Assembly: GCA_021828805.1 (NCBI GenBank)
Contig: JAJZCZ010000003.1
Location: 1 to 53,468, forward strand
Reading direction: 5' to 3'
DNA length: 53,468 nucleotides
Origin: Nitrospirota bacterium
GTDB lineage: Bacteria > Nitrospirota > Leptospirillia > Leptospirillales > Leptospirillaceae
Both the position numbers and the translations under genes were made by a program. The notes under the pieces are model-generated. The model saw only the letters and a program-made list of their open reading frames with translations. It was not told the DNA's origin and did no database searches. This document shows positions 16,896 through 26,921 of the stretch, in pieces; position 1 is the stretch's first letter, and each line of letters begins with the position of its first letter.

Positions 16896-17750
16896 ATGGA
16901 TACCCTGTCAATCTTACCCGCCGTTGACCTCATGCTCCCCGCCGCCCTTCCCTTTCTTTCAACGGCTCTTCTCCTGTGGATTGTTCCCCGCATCCCCGGA
17001 GTAAAATCATGGTCTGCGACCGGAGACCTCATTGTTCTGTCAGGAATTTTGCTCGCATTTTTCGTCTTCGACAGACCATCGATCATTCATCTGGCCAATC
17101 CCTCCCGCCCGATGGACTGGATCCCGGCTCTCGCTCTCCTCACCTTTGCCGCAAGGCGCCTCCTGAGCGCTCTTCATCCACTGATTTCCGATATCCTCAC
17201 CGTCACCATTTCCGCCTTCATTCTCCTCTACCCGCTCCTTCATCGCCACATGTTTTCAGGAATGGCCCTCCTTGCAGAAATCCTCGGACTCTGGCTTCTG
17301 GTCCAGATTCTTCCCTTCCGACACAAGGGCACAGGGCTTGACCGTGCCGTCCTGACTCCTCTTTTTCTGACAACGGCAACCCTCGCAGCACTCTCCCCTC
17401 TTTCTGGAAGTCTTCTACTCGGCCAGCTGGCGGGCGGACTGGCAGCCGTCTGGCTCGCCATGATCCTGGCCGGATCCTCCCGAACTCCTCTTGCTGGAGC
17501 CGAGCCTGGAATCGCTCTCGGAGGACTCCTTCTTGTCGGCCGGGAGTATGTGGATATTTCGCTTTACGTCACGGGAACCCTCTACGCCGCCCTGCTATCC
17601 GGAATTATCACCCACCGGCTTCTTCTCCGATTCCCCTTCTTTCGCTCCTCTTTCCGGACCCTTCTTCCCGGCATCATCTCTCTCCTCTTTTTAGGTCTCG
17701 CCATCGTCAAGACAATCCAGTCCTCCGCCGGAGCCGGCTCCGGCTACTAA
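16896..17750 (+). CDS. Polytopic membrane protein of unknown function
   Basis: This 284-aa protein is very hydrophobic, with about eight or nine predicted membrane helices in Leu/Ala-rich stretches and few charged loops. No motif for a transporter or enzyme family stands out. GAGGGA lies before the ATG. It follows the yceI terminator and precedes the hemL promoter, so it may be a separate unit. Confidence 0.65.
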   Translation: MDTLSILPAVDLMLPAALPFLSTALLLWIVPRIPGVKSWSATGDLIVLSGILLAFFVFDRPSIIHLANPSRPMDWIPALALLTFAARRLLSALHPLISDILTVTISAFILLYPLLHRHMFSGMALLAEILGLWLLVQILPFRHKGTGLDRAVLTPLFLTTATLAALSPLSGSLLLGQLAGGLAAVWLAMILAGSSRTPLAGAEPGIALGGLLLVGREYVDISLYVTGTLYAALLSGIITHRLLLRFPFFRSSFRTLLPGIISLLFLGLAIVKTIQSSAGAGSGY

Positions 17751-17777
17751 CTCCCCATTTCTGTCAGGGGACCGTCC

Positions 17778-17806
17778 TTTTCGATCCGGCAAAAATTTGC
17801 TATCAT
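17778..17806 (+). promoter_or_regulatory. Probable promoter of hemL operon
   Basis: A good -10 TATCAT (17801-17806) lies 17 bp after a weak -35 TTTTCG (17778-17783). The start codon of hemL is about 115 nt downstream, leaving a leader of about 100 nt. Confidence 0.4.
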
Positions 17807-17921
17807 GGGAAATTCGTAAAAAATGATGAAAAAAACAAGATCGTTCTCGATGGACGACGCGGGATTCGGGTTGTATCGGTGAGCCTGGAACGAACCGGGA
17901 TCTAAAAAACAGGAGCATCTC

Positions 17922-19208
17922 TTGAACTCTGAAGAAGGCTATAAAAAAGCGTGCGGACTTTTTCCCGGAGGAGTAAGCAGTCCCGTTCGGGCCTACAAGG
18001 CGGTGGGAGGCCACCCCGTAGTCATCCGGAAGGGATCCGGCGCCTATGTGACCGACCTTGATGGCCGGGAATACATCGACTTTGTTCTCTCCTTCGGCCC
18101 CCTCATTCTGGGACACGCCGACCCCGATGTGCTGGCAGCCATCACCGAAACGGCCTCGCGAGGACTCTCCTTCGGAGCCCTTTCCGAGCCGGAGATCCAG
18201 CTTGGCGAAGCCGTCACCCGCGCCATTCCCGGCCTCGACCGCGTACGCTTTGTCAACTCGGGAACTGAGGCGGCCATGAGCGCTCTTCGTCTGGCCCGGG
18301 CCTTCACCGGTCGGACACGTATCGTCAAGTTTGCCGGAGGTTATCACGGCCATTCCGATGCGCTTCTCGTCAAGGCCGGCTCCGGAGGCGCCACTTTTGG
18401 GATTCCGACCTCGGCCGGGGTTCCCGAAAACGTCGTCCATGACACCGTCGTTCTTGCCTATAATGATACAGAGGCTCTCCGGGACTTCTTCCGACGGGAA
18501 GGAAAGACGGTTGCCGCGCTCATTCTTGAACCCGTGGCCGGAAATATGGGGGTCATTCCCCCCGACGAGGAGTTTCTTATCGCCGCCCGGGACGTCACCC
18601 AGGAGAATGGAGCCCTTCTGATCGCCGACGAGGTGATCACCGGTTTCCGTCTCACCTACGGGGCGGCCCAGGTCCTCTTCGGAATGGAACCCGACCTGAC
18701 CCTGCTGGGGAAGATCATTGGCGGCGGCATGCCGGTGGGAGCCTATGGGGGCCGGGAAGACATCATGAAGATGATTGCTCCCGAAGGACCGGTCTACCAG
18801 GCGGGAACTCTCTCGGGCAATCCCGTTGCCATGGCTGCGGGGCTGGCGACACTGACCAGGCTCCGGACCCCCGCCCTCTATTCTCTTCTGGAGGAAAAGG
18901 CCCGGATCCTGGCCGAAGAAATTTCCCGGGCGGCCAAGCAGGTGGGTCTCCCCCTCCAGATCAACCGGATGGGCTCCATGATGACCCTCTTCTTCTCGGA
19001 CAAGAAGGTGACGGACCTCACCACAGCGGAACACTCCGATGTCCGGCTCTTCTCCCTGTTTCACCAGGAGGCCAGAAACGAGGGACTTCTTCTGCCTCCG
19101 TCCCAGTTCGAGGCCCTCTTTCTCTCCACATGCCACGACGACCGGGTCGTCGGCGAGGCCGCGGCCCGCTTCCGCCGGGCTCTCGAAAAAACACGCGCAA
19201 AAGCCTGA
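17922..19208 (+). CDS. hemL: Glutamate-1-semialdehyde 2,1-aminomutase
   Basis: This 428-aa PLP enzyme converts glutamate-1-semialdehyde to 5-aminolevulinate, the last step of the C5 pathway to tetrapyrroles. The family start [17 protein letters not shown], the GYHGHSDA segment and the PLP-lysine region [17 protein letters not shown] are all present. DEVITGFR precedes the lysine block. The start is TTG at 17922, supported by AGGAGC 6 nt upstream and by alignment with the family start. gltX supplies its precursor and the cobalamin operon in this window uses its product line. gmhA follows. Confidence 0.96.
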   Translation: MNSEEGYKKACGLFPGGVSSPVRAYKAVGGHPVVIRKGSGAYVTDLDGREYIDFVLSFGPLILGHADPDVLAAITETASRGLSFGALSEPEIQLGEAVTRAIPGLDRVRFVNSGTEAAMSALRLARAFTGRTRIVKFAGGYHGHSDALLVKAGSGGATFGIPTSAGVPENVVHDTVVLAYNDTEALRDFFRREGKTVAALILEPVAGNMGVIPPDEEFLIAARDVTQENGALLIADEVITGFRLTYGAAQVLFGMEPDLTLLGKIIGGGMPVGAYGGREDIMKMIAPEGPVYQAGTLSGNPVAMAAGLATLTRLRTPALYSLLEEKARILAEEISRAAKQVGLPLQINRMGSMMTLFFSDKKVTDLTTAEHSDVRLFSLFHQEARNEGLLLPPSQFEALFLSTCHDDRVVGEAAARFRRALEKTRAKA

Positions 19209-19236
19209 TATCTTACTTACAGGAGTTCTCTTCACC

Positions 19237-19830
19237 ATGGACAGCAAAGCTCTCTCATCCCGTCTCGAATCAATCTTTCGTGACAGCATCCGCACCAAAG
19301 AGGAGTTTCTTCACACCTCCCTTCCGCTGATGGAACGGGCCACCCGCCTTATCGTGGAAACCTTTGAACGGGGCGGAAAACTCCTGATCTTCGGCAACGG
19401 GGGCTCCTCGTCCGACGCCGCCCACATTGCAGGAGAGCTTGTCAGCCGCTTCTACAAGAACCGTTCGGCTCTCCCCGCCATTGCTCTGGGAACGGGAATG
19501 CCCACCCTCACCAGCATCGGAAACGACTACGGATACGAATTCATTTTTGTCAGGGAGGTGGAAGCTTACGGGCGACCGGGCGACCTGGCCATCGGACTGA
19601 GCACCAGCGGAAACTCAAAAAATGTCCTGCTGGCGCTGGAAAAGGCCCGGGAAATCGGTATCCGGACCATCGGATTCGGCGGAGGAACGGGCGGACGGAT
19701 GAAGGACCTCGTCGAGATCCCCTTCATTGTCCCCTCCCCTCTGACCCCCCGGATCCAGGAAACGCATATCACGTTGGGACATGCCCTGTGCGAGATGGTG
19801 GAGGAGATCCTCTTCTCCTCCGGAACCTGA
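19237..19830 (+). CDS. gmhA: Phosphoheptose isomerase
   Basis: This 197-aa SIS-domain enzyme converts sedoheptulose 7-phosphate to D-glycero-D-manno-heptose 7-phosphate for the LPS inner core. FGNGGSSSDAAHIAGELVSRF and the later LSTSGNSKNVL segment are typical, and THITLGHALCEMVE closes the active site. The frame is open upstream into hemL, but the ATG at 19237 follows AGGAG and matches the family start. The hldE-type gene follows after 18 nt. Confidence 0.95.
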   Translation: MDSKALSSRLESIFRDSIRTKEEFLHTSLPLMERATRLIVETFERGGKLLIFGNGGSSSDAAHIAGELVSRFYKNRSALPAIALGTGMPTLTSIGNDYGYEFIFVREVEAYGRPGDLAIGLSTSGNSKNVLLALEKAREIGIRTIGFGGGTGGRMKDLVEIPFIVPSPLTPRIQETHITLGHALCEMVEEILFSSGT

Positions 19831-19848
19831 GGAGGCCCCTGTCACACC

Positions 19849-20385
19849 ATGAGGTCCTCCTCCCCGACATCCCTTCCTCCAGACTTCTCCGGAACCCGGT
19901 CAAAAATTCTGACGGTGGACGCTCTTCTTCTGGCTCTTTCTTCCCGACGGGCAGCGGGAGAGCGGGTCGTCTTCACAAACGGCTGCTTTGACCTCCTGCA
20001 TGCCGGCCACATCGAGGTTCTCGAGAAGGCCCGGGAGCTGGGGGAAATCCTCGTGGTCGCACTTAATACCGACCGATCTGTCTCCACCCTCAAAGGACCC
20101 AGCCGCCCCATCGTTCCCGAGTCCAACCGGGCCATCGTCATGGCGGGGCTCGAATGTGTCTCCTATGTAACCTTCTTCGATGACGCAACACCCCGCTCCC
20201 TCATCGAACAGATCCTTCCCGACGTTCTGGTCAAGGGAGGAGACTGGCCGGTGGAGCGCATCGTGGGAAGTGATCTGGTTCTCGCGAGAAACGGAATTGT
20301 CCGCTCCATTCCTCTTGTTCCCGACTCCTCGACCACCGGCCTTATTGACCGGATTCTCTCCCGTTACCGTTCGTCCCAGGACTGA
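19849..20385 (+). CDS. D-glycero-beta-D-manno-heptose 1-phosphate adenylyltransferase (HldE C-domain type)
   Basis: This 178-aa nucleotidyltransferase corresponds to the C-terminal domain of HldE (RfaE2). TNGCFDLLHAGHIEVL contains the HxGH motif and VKGGDWPVERIVG is characteristic. It activates heptose 1-phosphate with ATP to ADP-heptose. The N-terminal kinase domain found in bifunctional HldE is absent and not encoded nearby, so the kinase must be elsewhere. It sits directly after gmhA, confirming an LPS heptose role, and 6 nt ahead of mfd. Confidence 0.92.
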   Translation: MRSSSPTSLPPDFSGTRSKILTVDALLLALSSRRAAGERVVFTNGCFDLLHAGHIEVLEKARELGEILVVALNTDRSVSTLKGPSRPIVPESNRAIVMAGLECVSYVTFFDDATPRSLIEQILPDVLVKGGDWPVERIVGSDLVLARNGIVRSIPLVPDSSTTGLIDRILSRYRSSQD

Positions 20386-20391
20386 CCCGCC

Positions 20392-23300
20392 GTGCCTTCC
20401 TCCCCCGTGCAACGCACCCTTGATGCCTTCCTGGCAACACTGCCCTCTTCTGACAGAGCCGCTGTTTCCCGAAAAATCTCCGGCCTCGCCCGGGAAGGAT
20501 TTCCCCTTCTTCCGGGCCTTCTTCGCGCGACCGGCCGGAAGGAGATCTTCTGGGTGCTGACCTCCACGCCAGAGAGAGCTCTCCGACTCGTCGAAGAGAT
20601 CCGGTCGGCGCCTCTTCTTTTGGACATGACACCCGACGTGCTGCTTTTTCCCGAAGAGGAGGTGCTCCCCTACGAACGCGAAAGCCCGGCTGACTTCATC
20701 CGGGCAGAGCGGATCCATGCCCTCGATCGGCTCGCCTCCGACGCGCCTCCGGACGTGGTCGTCTCCCCTGTGGCCGCCGTCCTCCGCAAGACCCTTTCTC
20801 CCCCTCTTCTGAAATCGGTCCGTCGCACCCTCAAAACAGGGATGGAAGAAGATCCCCAGTCGGTCATTGAGACCCTTCTGGCCCAGGGCTACGTCCGGGT
20901 GCCCCAGGTCACGGCACCCGGTGAGTTTTCTGTCCGCGGGGCCCTGCTTGATCTCTATTCCACCGATCGCCGCCGGCCGGTTCGTCTGGAGTGGGACGAT
21001 CTTGAGATCCGCTCGATCCGCTCCTTCGACCCGACGACCCAGCGCTCCGTGGAGCCTGTCGGCTCCGTTGACCTCTTGCCAAGCCATGAATGGATCACCC
21101 CGCCCCCCTCAACACTCAACGCCGCCTCCCGGGAATGGATCGACCGCCACCTCTCCCTCCCCTTTCCTCCGGGCATCGAACGATTTCTTCCCTCGTTCTT
21201 CCCCGAGACCGCGGCCCCCGTGCTCAGCCGTCCGGACATCCTCATCCTTGTCGACGACTGGGAGGCCGTCCTGGCGCGAAGCTCCGACTGGATCTCCCGG
21301 ATCGAAGAGGGGTGGAAGATCCTTTCTCCTGATGAGAAGAACTTTCTTCCTCCCCCCGATAAGGCCTTCTTTCTTCCAAAGTCCCGGGAGGATTGGGAGG
21401 CGCTTGTCTCCTGCCTTACCGTCGCGGAAGCCCCCTCAAAAGGAATCTCTCCCCTTCTGGTACCAGTCTCCTCCGACCGCATCGACCGCCAAAACTCCTT
21501 CATCTCCGAAATCGACCGCCAGCCTCCGGGGTGGCGCACAGTTATCTTTTGCCGCACGCGCGGCCAGATGAGCCGGATCGGAGATATGCTCGAGGCGGCC
21601 GATCTCCCCTATATCACCTCTTTTGATGCGCTGTCCCCGGAAGCGGGGCGGATGCCCGTCACTCTTCTGCCGGGGGATGTCGAGGAGGCCTTCGAGCTTC
21701 CCCTCGACCACCTTCTTATCCTCTCTGACACCTGGCTCTTCAAAAAGCCCGTCTCCCGCCCCCCCTTTCGTTCCTTCTCCACCAGCACCCAGGTCTACCG
21801 CCGGGACCGGCCAACCTTTACCGACGGGGACTATGTCGTCCACCTCCACCAGGGAATCGGCCGCTTCCGCAGCCTCCAGGAGGTCTCGGTGGGAGCCACC
21901 CGGGGGGAATTTGCGGTCATCGAATACCTCGGAGGCGACCGCTTCTACCTCTCTGTTGACCAGATGGACCAGCTTCTTCCCTATCAGGGTCCGGAAGGCT
22001 CCACCCCCCGGATCGATCGCCTTGGAGGAAAATCCTGGAGCCAGACAAAATCCCGGGTCCGGAAGCAGGTGGAGAAAGTGTCAGCCGATCTCGTCATGCT
22101 TTACGCCCGGAGAAAGACGGCCGAGGGCTTCGCCTTCTCCCCCGAGTCCCTCCTGACACGCGAATTTGATCAGTCCTTTCCCTACGACCTGACCCCCGAT
22201 CAGGAAGAGGCCATTCAGGCCGTTCTGTCTGATATGGAAAGCCCGACCCCCATGGACCGGCTCATTCTCGGGGATGTGGGCTTCGGAAAAACAGAAGTTG
22301 CGATGCGGGCAGCAATCCGCGCGGTGGCCGACGGAAAACAGGTGGCGGTTCTCGTTCCGACGACCCTTCTGGCCCTCCAGCACCATGAAACCTTTAAAAA
22401 CAGATTTTCCGGATTCCCGGTCAAGATCGAAAGCCTCTCCCGGATGGTCTCTGCCTCCGAACAGAAGCTTGTCCGGGAACGGCTGCGCCGGGGAGAAACC
22501 GACATCGTTGTGGGAACCACCGCTCTTCTTTCGTCGGCCGTGGAGTTTCGCAATCTGGGGCTGCTGGTCATCGACGAAGAGCAGCGTTTCGGCGTCCGTC
22601 AGAAAGAAAGCCTTGCCGCCCGTTTTCCCAATGTCGACCGCCTGACCCTCTCGGCCACCCCCATCCCCCGGACACTTCAGATGGCCATGTCGGGACTCAA
22701 GGGCATCAGCTTCATCATGACCCCTCCCCTGGGAAGAAAAGCCATCAAAACGGCCATCATGCGCTTCGACCGGGAGCGCATCCGGGAGGTCATCGACCGG
22801 GAGCTGGCCCGGGAGGGACAGGTCTTTTTCATCCACAACCGGGTCTCCTCCATCAACCGCTGGGCTCGCTACCTTGCCACCCTGTTTCCCGAGGCAGGAG
22901 TCTCCTACGCCCATGGACAGATGAGTGAGGAAGAGATCGAGACCGTGATGGGGAAGTTTCTCCGCAGGGAAAGCCGGATTCTTGTCTCCACCACCATTGT
23001 CGAATCCGGTCTCGACATCCCCTACGCCAACACCATCCTGATCAACCGCGCCGACATGTTCGGCATCGCCGAACTCTACCAGCTTCGCGGTCGGGTCGGC
23101 CGGGGAGGCCAGCAGGCGTATGCCTACTTCATCACCCCCGCGGAGGAAGCCCTGGGGGATGTGGCCCAAAAACGGCTTCATACCCTGACCGCCCACTCGG
23201 AGCTCGGAGCAGGCTATCAGATCGCCATGCGCGATCTTGAAATCCGCGGCGCCGGAAGCCTTCTTGGACACCAGCAGACGGGGCAGGTCGCCATGGTGGG

Positions 23301-23829
23301 CCTTGACCTCTATCTTGAAATGGTTGAGGAGGCCGTTGCCGCAATCTCGACAGAAACTCCGGTGCCTCCCGGCGAGGAGCCGGCCCGTATCGAGTGGAAA
23401 TCGGAGGCCCGGATTCCCGAAGACTATATTGAACATCCCTCCGAGAGAATTGACTTTTACAGGCGCCTCGCTCATGCTGATAAGATGGATGATGTTGCCC
23501 GCATTGAGGAGGAGCTGGAGGACCGCTTCGGTCCCCTGCCGCGCGAAGCCCGGACACTCCTGACCGGAGCCAGGATCAGAATTCTTGCCACCCTGACCGG
23601 CTTTTCAGAGGTCGTCATCCGCGACCGGGACATTCTGATGAAGCAACGCCATGGAGCCCTCCCGAAAGAAATCGTCGGCCCGGCTCTTGACCTCTTTGGA
23701 GACCGCCTCTCCTTTCAGGCGGACGGCTCCTGGAAAATTCTCCGGACCCTCCCGCTTCTCCTTCTCGAAGACCTCAAACGTCTTCCCCCGTTGCTTCAAA
23801 CGGAGGAGAAACGGCAAAGTCCGGCATAA
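20392..23829 (+). CDS. mfd: Transcription-repair coupling factor Mfd
   Basis: This 1145-aa protein has Mfd architecture. The order is UvrB-like N-terminal domains, an RNA-polymerase-interacting domain around residues 480-550 (YVVHLHQGIGRF), a RecG-like translocase with GDVGFGKTEVA and a DEEQ box (LLVIDEEQRFGVRQKE), and a C-terminal TRCF domain. It removes RNA polymerase stalled at lesions and recruits UvrA. The start is GTG at 20392, 6 nt after the preceding gene. Its place inside an envelope-gene run is probably a matter of co-transcription only. Confidence 0.97.
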   Translation: MPSSPVQRTLDAFLATLPSSDRAAVSRKISGLAREGFPLLPGLLRATGRKEIFWVLTSTPERALRLVEEIRSAPLLLDMTPDVLLFPEEEVLPYERESPADFIRAERIHALDRLASDAPPDVVVSPVAAVLRKTLSPPLLKSVRRTLKTGMEEDPQSVIETLLAQGYVRVPQVTAPGEFSVRGALLDLYSTDRRRPVRLEWDDLEIRSIRSFDPTTQRSVEPVGSVDLLPSHEWITPPPSTLNAASREWIDRHLSLPFPPGIERFLPSFFPETAAPVLSRPDILILVDDWEAVLARSSDWISRIEEGWKILSPDEKNFLPPPDKAFFLPKSREDWEALVSCLTVAEAPSKGISPLLVPVSSDRIDRQNSFISEIDRQPPGWRTVIFCRTRGQMSRIGDMLEAADLPYITSFDALSPEAGRMPVTLLPGDVEEAFELPLDHLLILSDTWLFKKPVSRPPFRSFSTSTQVYRRDRPTFTDGDYVVHLHQGIGRFRSLQEVSVGATRGEFAVIEYLGGDRFYLSVDQMDQLLPYQGPEGSTPRIDRLGGKSWSQTKSRVRKQVEKVSADLVMLYARRKTAEGFAFSPESLLTREFDQSFPYDLTPDQEEAIQAVLSDMESPTPMDRLILGDVGFGKTEVAMRAAIRAVADGKQVAVLVPTTLLALQHHETFKNRFSGFPVKIESLSRMVSASEQKLVRERLRRGETDIVVGTTALLSSAVEFRNLGLLVIDEEQRFGVRQKESLAARFPNVDRLTLSATPIPRTLQMAMSGLKGISFIMTPPLGRKAIKTAIMRFDRERIREVIDRELAREGQVFFIHNRVSSINRWARYLATLFPEAGVSYAHGQMSEEEIETVMGKFLRRESRILVSTTIVESGLDIPYANTILINRADMFGIAELYQLRGRVGRGGQQAYAYFITPAEEALGDVAQKRLHTLTAHSELGAGYQIAMRDLEIRGAGSLLGHQQTGQVAMVGLDLYLEMVEEAVAAISTETPVPPGEEPARIEWKSEARIPEDYIEHPSERIDFYRRLAHADKMDDVARIEEELEDRFGPLPREARTLLTGARIRILATLTGFSEVVIRDRDILMKQRHGALPKEIVGPALDLFGDRLSFQADGSWKILRTLPLLLLEDLKRLPPLLQTEEKRQSPA

Positions 23830-23913
23830 AAACTGCCTGCCGCGTCCAAATTCTTCCGGTTTGGAAGAAGCCCCAAACGTCGGTTATTGTCACAACACTG
23901 TAAGGAGGTTTCA

Positions 23914-24801
23914 TTGAACTCTCGTCTTTTCCTCTCTACCGCCTCATTTCACCTTTCCCTTACCACAGTTCGAGGCGCGGCCTTCCCGCTGGCACTTGTC
24001 GCGACACTCGCGCTGTCCGCCGGATGTCATCAGACCCTTCCGGACAATGTCGTGGCAAAGGTGGGAACACGGGAGATTTCAAAGGAAACCCTCCAGAGCT
24101 CCATCAAGTCAATGAACCTCCCTGCCTCCGCCCCGGCCTCGGTTCCCAGCGATGTTCTCAACAGGATGATCGACAATACCCTGATCTCTGAAGCGGCAGA
24201 CAAGGAAGGACTGGCCAACCGCCCCGACCTCCGGAAAAAGATTGCAGACGACAGAGACCGGATTCTCCGGCAGGCACTTATCAAGAGCCAGGTCGATGAC
24301 AAGATCAAGGTAACCGATGCCGATGTCCAGGCCTACTTCGACAAGCACCGGCAGGAGATCAAGCAACCGGGATACGTCGAAGTCCGCCAGCTCATCCTTC
24401 CCGACCAGAAAACGGCCGACCGGGTCTTTCCGACCCTCCGAAAGAAAAAAGGATTTGCCAAGGCCATGAAGAAATTCAAGGGGGGACCGGTGGGAAAAAT
24501 CTTTGAGGGAACCGTCCCGCCACAGTTCGCCAAGTTCTTCTTCGGCGTTCCTGTCGGGAAGGTGACCGGACCCATCTCCCTCAAGGATGGCATCCACTAC
24601 TTCAAGGTGGACAAACAGGTGCCGGGGACCCTGCTCTCCTTTGATCAGGCCAAGGCCGGAATCACCCAGTACCTGACCTCGCGGATGAAGCAGGATCTCT
24701 ACCAGAAGTACCTGAATTCCCTTCGGGCCACGACCAAGATTTCGATCAACCAGAAGAGCCTGGGCGAGCTTATCGGAGCGACTTCCTCCGCCAAAAAATG
24801 A
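23914..24801 (+). CDS. Parvulin-type peptidyl-prolyl isomerase, lipoprotein (first of three)
   Basis: This 295-aa protein begins with TTG at 23914, chosen because AAGGAGG lies 6 nt upstream. A hydrophobic stretch ends in LSAGC (lipobox), so it is probably lipid-anchored in the periplasm. A SurA_N-like helical domain (about 50-135, with NRMIDNTLISEAADKEG) precedes a degenerate parvulin domain (about 150-250, with EVRQLIL and VGKVTGPISLKDGIHYFKV). It would act as a foldase for exported proteins. Its stop overlaps the next gene's ATG (ATGA). Confidence 0.82.
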   Translation: MNSRLFLSTASFHLSLTTVRGAAFPLALVATLALSAGCHQTLPDNVVAKVGTREISKETLQSSIKSMNLPASAPASVPSDVLNRMIDNTLISEAADKEGLANRPDLRKKIADDRDRILRQALIKSQVDDKIKVTDADVQAYFDKHRQEIKQPGYVEVRQLILPDQKTADRVFPTLRKKKGFAKAMKKFKGGPVGKIFEGTVPPQFAKFFFGVPVGKVTGPISLKDGIHYFKVDKQVPGTLLSFDQAKAGITQYLTSRMKQDLYQKYLNSLRATTKISINQKSLGELIGATSSAKK

Positions 24802-25715
24802 CACGAAGAACCGGTCTGGCATTTTTTCTTCTGATTCTTGTCGCCTCCTGCCATCCGAAGAGCCCCGCCACGGAAGGAGCCGTTGCCACCCTTGCCGGGA
24901 AACCCGTCACCGTTTCCGACTTGCGGGATACCGCCCGGTTCATGGGAACGGGAAAGGCGACAGAGCGTCCCTTCGAGACATGGCCCCCCGCCCTTGCAAA
25001 AACGGTCTTTGAGGAGACGCTCTTCGACCGCCTGCTCCTTGAATCGGCCGAGAAGAGAGGGGTCACCATCTCCCCGGAAGAGCTCCAGGAGGAGAAGAAA
25101 AAAATAGCCGCCCTTTCCGCCCCCGAGGGGGGAAGCCCCGCCACCCTTTCGGACGATCTGGTGCGCAAAAAACTTCTTCTCCAGAAAGTCACCGCGCTGA
25201 TCGCTCCCCTTCCGGAGATCCCGCGCAAGGCGGCCCTGGCGGACTACAACCGGCATAAGGATCATTTCAGCCTTCCTGAACGCGCCCTTGTCCGGGACAT
25301 CGTCGTTCGCTCGGAGAATGAAGGCAAGGCGATTCTCTCGGCCCTGGCGACGGGAAACTCCTTTTCCGCACTGGCCAAGGCCAAATCCCTCTCACCGGAG
25401 AGCGCAGAGGGAGGACTTCTCCCCCCCTATTCCCTGGGGGAGATGCCGGCACTCTTTTCCGTCGCCTTTTCGATGAAGCCCGGAGAGATCAGCCAGCTCC
25501 TCTCCTCTCCCTACGGGTATCACATCCTGAAGCTCGTCAAGATCCTTCCTCCCCGGACTCCTCCCTTCCGGGAGGTCCGGGAGAGGATCGAAAGACACCT
25601 CCAGGAGCAATCGCAAAAGCTGGCCTTAGCGCAATGGTTTGCTGAAAAAGTCCGGGCGGACAATTTGTCTGTTCTCCCCAAATTTGCCGCAACCCTCTCC
25701 GGTTCTCCTCATTGA
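24798..25715 (+). CDS. Parvulin-type peptidyl-prolyl isomerase, lipoprotein (second of three)
   Basis: This 305-aa protein has a short N-terminal signal ending in a lipobox-like LVASC (Cys 18). A SurA_N-like helical segment (ETLFDRLLLESAEKRGV) leads to a better conserved parvulin domain at about 155-250, including ARALVRDIVV-like strand, EGGLLPPYSLGEMP and the closing YGYHILKLVKI. Its ATG overlaps the preceding foldase stop, so the two are coupled. It probably assists folding of outer-membrane or periplasmic proteins. Confidence 0.85.
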   Translation: MTRRTGLAFFLLILVASCHPKSPATEGAVATLAGKPVTVSDLRDTARFMGTGKATERPFETWPPALAKTVFEETLFDRLLLESAEKRGVTISPEELQEEKKKIAALSAPEGGSPATLSDDLVRKKLLLQKVTALIAPLPEIPRKAALADYNRHKDHFSLPERALVRDIVVRSENEGKAILSALATGNSFSALAKAKSLSPESAEGGLLPPYSLGEMPALFSVAFSMKPGEISQLLSSPYGYHILKLVKILPPRTPPFREVRERIERHLQEQSQKLALAQWFAEKVRADNLSVLPKFAATLSGSPH

Positions 25716-25841
25716 ACACCGGATGGGATTGAACTCCGGGGAGCCCAGGCAGAGTCGCAAACCGGCCAGAGATGACAGGAAAAAGAAAGAACCCGAGAAA
25801 GACCAGAAACAACAACTATTCATGATCGTTAAGAGGACCGT

Positions 25842-26921
25842 ATGACCCTCCCCCGCATCCTTCACAGGCCGGCTTCATCACTTTCCCGAGGGAAGCTTGC
25901 CGTCTCTCTTCTGTCGCTTTTTCTTTTTGCCGGCGGATCCCTCCCCGCTCTGTCGCGGGCCGATAACGGCGTGGAGCTCGACAGCATCATGGCCGTGGTC
26001 AACCACCACTCCATCACGAAAAGTGAGGTTGACCGGGAACTCAAGCCAACCTTCGAAAAAATTCACGCGACCTATCAGGGAAGCGCCTATCTCCAGCTTG
26101 TCGCCTCCCTCGAATACAATGTCATGATGAAGAAGATCAATGAGAGGCTTGAACTTGAAGAGGCTGACCGGGTTGGTCTCTCCGTCACCGATGACGAGGT
26201 CGACCATGCCATTGACGACATCATGCAGAAAAACAACATCCAGGAGCGGTGGCAGCTCAAAAACGCCCTCTCCTCCCAGGGGCTGACCTTTCGCCAGTAC
26301 CGGAAAAAACTCAAAAAGCAGCTGACTGTCATGAAGCTCGTGAATCAGGAGGTGCGCTCCACCGTCGTCATCAGCCCTGAAGAGGTCCGGGACGACTTTC
26401 TGAAGCACCGGGACAACTATCGCCTCCCCGCCCACGTCTCTCTTGCGGACATCTTTCTTGCCCTCCCGGACAACCCCACCCCGCAACAGGTCGATGAAGT
26501 CCGTAAAAAGGGGGAGCACATCCTTCGACAGATCTCTCGGGGAGATGACTTTGAGATGCTGGCCGGCTCGGAGTCCCAGGGACCCAATGCCGAATCAGGA
26601 GGCGTTCTCGGGAACCTGACAAAAGACCAGCTCCTTCCCGAGCTGATCGGCCCGGCCTTTTCGGTTCCGGTGGGAAAAACAAGCGGTCTTATCCAGACAA
26701 AGCGCGGATTTTACATCATCAGGGTTATCGCGCGGGAAGCCCAGCCGTATCAGAAGTTCGACGACATCAAGCAGTCCATCCTGAACACACTGACAAAGAA
26801 GACGACGGAAAAACGGATCCGGCTCTGGCTCGAAAAGCTTCGGGCCAACTCCTATGTCGCCATCTATGCCCGCCGGGAAAACGGCACGGGACATTCGGCG
26901 GGAGCGATCATCCCCCAGTAG
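25842..26921 (+). CDS. SurA-like periplasmic peptidyl-prolyl isomerase (third of three)
   Basis: This 359-aa protein has a cleavable-type signal peptide (hydrophobic core about 18-36, ALSRA) and no lipobox. A SurA N-terminal domain starts at DSIMAVVNHHSITKSEVD, and one parvulin domain lies at about 185-295 (ADIFLALPD, ESGGVLGNL, RGFYIIRVI). E. coli SurA has two parvulin domains; here there is one. GAGGA precedes the ATG. The 126-nt gap after the second foldase holds no clear terminator. The 3' end overlaps engB on the other strand by 14 bp. Confidence 0.88.
   Translation: MTLPRILHRPASSLSRGKLAVSLLSLFLFAGGSLPALSRADNGVELDSIMAVVNHHSITKSEVDRELKPTFEKIHATYQGSAYLQLVASLEYNVMMKKINERLELEEADRVGLSVTDDEVDHAIDDIMQKNNIQERWQLKNALSSQGLTFRQYRKKLKKQLTVMKLVNQEVRSTVVISPEEVRDDFLKHRDNYRLPAHVSLADIFLALPDNPTPQQVDEVRKKGEHILRQISRGDDFEMLAGSESQGPNAESGGVLGNLTKDQLLPELIGPAFSVPVGKTSGLIQTKRGFYIIRVIAREAQPYQKFDDIKQSILNTLTKKTTEKRIRLWLEKLRANSYVAIYARRENGTGHSAGAIIPQ

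Noticed and set aside
17788-17804. Sigma54-like GGCAAAAATTTGC ahead of hemL
   Set aside because: The GG to GC distance is 9, not 10 bp; sigma54 spacing is strict, and a sigma70 -10 fits better.
17824-17881. 19-codon open frame in the hemL leader
   Set aside because: It has no ribosome site and no attenuator-like codon run or terminator hairpin.
17691-19298. 535-codon frame antisense to hemL
   Set aside because: It covers hemL exactly on the opposite strand; hemL motifs are unambiguous.
22081-23475. Long 464-codon frame antisense to mfd
   Set aside because: It mirrors mfd codon use, has no ribosome site or family features, and is a shadow of the real gene.
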